Of a stretch of 64,000 nucleotides of DNA, positions 63,392 through 64,000 are shown one piece after another. The first letter of the stretch is position 1. Every line of letters begins with the position of its first letter. The notes below the pieces were generated by a model that worked only from the letters and a program-made list of their open reading frames with translations, was not told the origin of the DNA and searched no databases. The position numbers and the translations under genes were made by a program. The stretch is from Sordaria brevicollis (taxonomy: Eukaryota; Ascomycota; Sordariomycetes; Sordariales; Sordariaceae). Location: positions 5,208,001 to 5,272,000 of the forward strand of contig JAUTDP010000002.1 of assembly GCA_033439795.1 (NCBI GenBank). The letters are read 5' to 3'.

Positions 63392-64000
63392 GATGGGGTT
63401 ATGATGGGATGAGATATGAGATATGAATACGACAAGAGATGGGATTTGGCATTTGGATTTTACGGGTACAGCAGGAGGTGGGACTTTGGGTTCTGGGAAT
63501 TCGGGAGCAGGATCAGTGGGCTTGGATATCAGGATACAGTTGCCTCTGAGCAATCAACATGTGCTGGACACGCGGCCGCGACGGAGATGGTACTTCAACA
63601 GGATACGAAGCAGGATGCGGCGCATGAAGGGGTTGGTTGGTGTTGGTTCTCTTATTTTTATTGTCACAAATTTGGATATTCCCACTTGTCAATTTTTTGG
63701 TTGTTATCGCAATCGTTCCGTTTTTCATTCTTTTCTCTCGTTTATCATCATTTGTTACGGACCCTTGGATCTGGACAACAATCCTTCATGTTTGTAGACT
63801 TGACTTGAATACTATGTTCCTCCCTACAAGTTAAAACCTCTCCGCCCCCATTCCTACCGCTTGCTGCACGGTTCCTGACAACTCGCCGCCTCTGTCCTAC
63901 CTTATCACACGCATCAATATCTAGGGACTGTGCCGTCGACAATCTCGGACTGTAAGCGGAATGCTTCCCGATCCCGGTACTCCAATGCTGTCTTTCGGAT
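63392..64000. other. 3' flank at the right edge
   Basis: 609 bp after the stop of the last gene. No domain-bearing frame, RNA gene or repeat was recognised; a gene beginning beyond the edge cannot be excluded. Confidence 0.5.

Overview
The window looks like genomic DNA of a filamentous ascomycete, most probably a Sordariomycete close to Neurospora or Sordaria. The reasons are short (49-177 nt) GT-AG introns with CTAAC-type branch sites in most genes, an intron-bearing tRNA-Pro, a 5.7 kb AT-saturated retrotransposon mutated in the manner of RIP (repeat-induced point mutation), and hydroxamate siderophore genes of the ornithine monooxygenase and ferrichrome-type NRPS families. All gene models below were spliced by hand from the sequence.

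Layout. 1-14 kb is a gene-poor stretch with three oxidative enzymes: the 5' part of a DUF1772 (anthrone-oxygenase-like) membrane protein running off the left edge, a cytochrome P450 on the minus strand (2442-4428), and a group A FAD monooxygenase (12317-13907). Between the last two lie about 8 kb without a convincing protein gene. That interval holds a 370 bp MITE-like inverted-repeat element, a duplicated ~97 bp block, several heptamer arrays, a tRNA-Pro(AGG) and an A48 tract. 14.9-21.7 kb is one very large gene for a DUF4470/MYND zinc-finger protein, with an odd in-frame TAG that may be removed as a tiny intron.

23.8-52.4 kb is the most informative part, an intracellular siderophore locus. 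The L-ornithine N5-monooxygenase gene (sidA type, 31751-33443) is followed in the same direction by a ~5190-residue NRPS (sidC/ferricrocin-synthetase type, 36669-52430). The first makes N5-hydroxyornithine. The second would assemble three hydroxamate-ornithines with glycine and serine into a cyclic hexapeptide such as ferricrocin. Nine copies of the extended GATA site ATCWGATAA, the consensus of SREA/SRE/Urbs1 iron repressors, lie in the upstream regions of these two genes; I noticed none elsewhere. A minus-strand Ty1/copia LTR retrotransposon (24625-30280, 172 bp LTRs, 5 bp target duplication) is inserted inside this array. It separates three GATA sites from sidA by 5.7 kb and puts a likely heterochromatic block about 1.5 kb from its start codon.

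52.5-64 kb carries a DUF1264 (OBAP-like) gene convergent with the NRPS, a two-exon 'modin'-like gene with a GC-AG intron, and a gene of unknown function with one predicted membrane segment and a charged Arg/Glu/Lys-rich tail. The siderophore acyltransferase, transporters and the GATA repressor itself are not in this window. I found no CRISPR, rRNA or clearly new defence-type system. The best leads are the transposon-split iron-regulatory array, the NRPS architecture, the MITE and the alternating base-skew blocks inside coding sequence.
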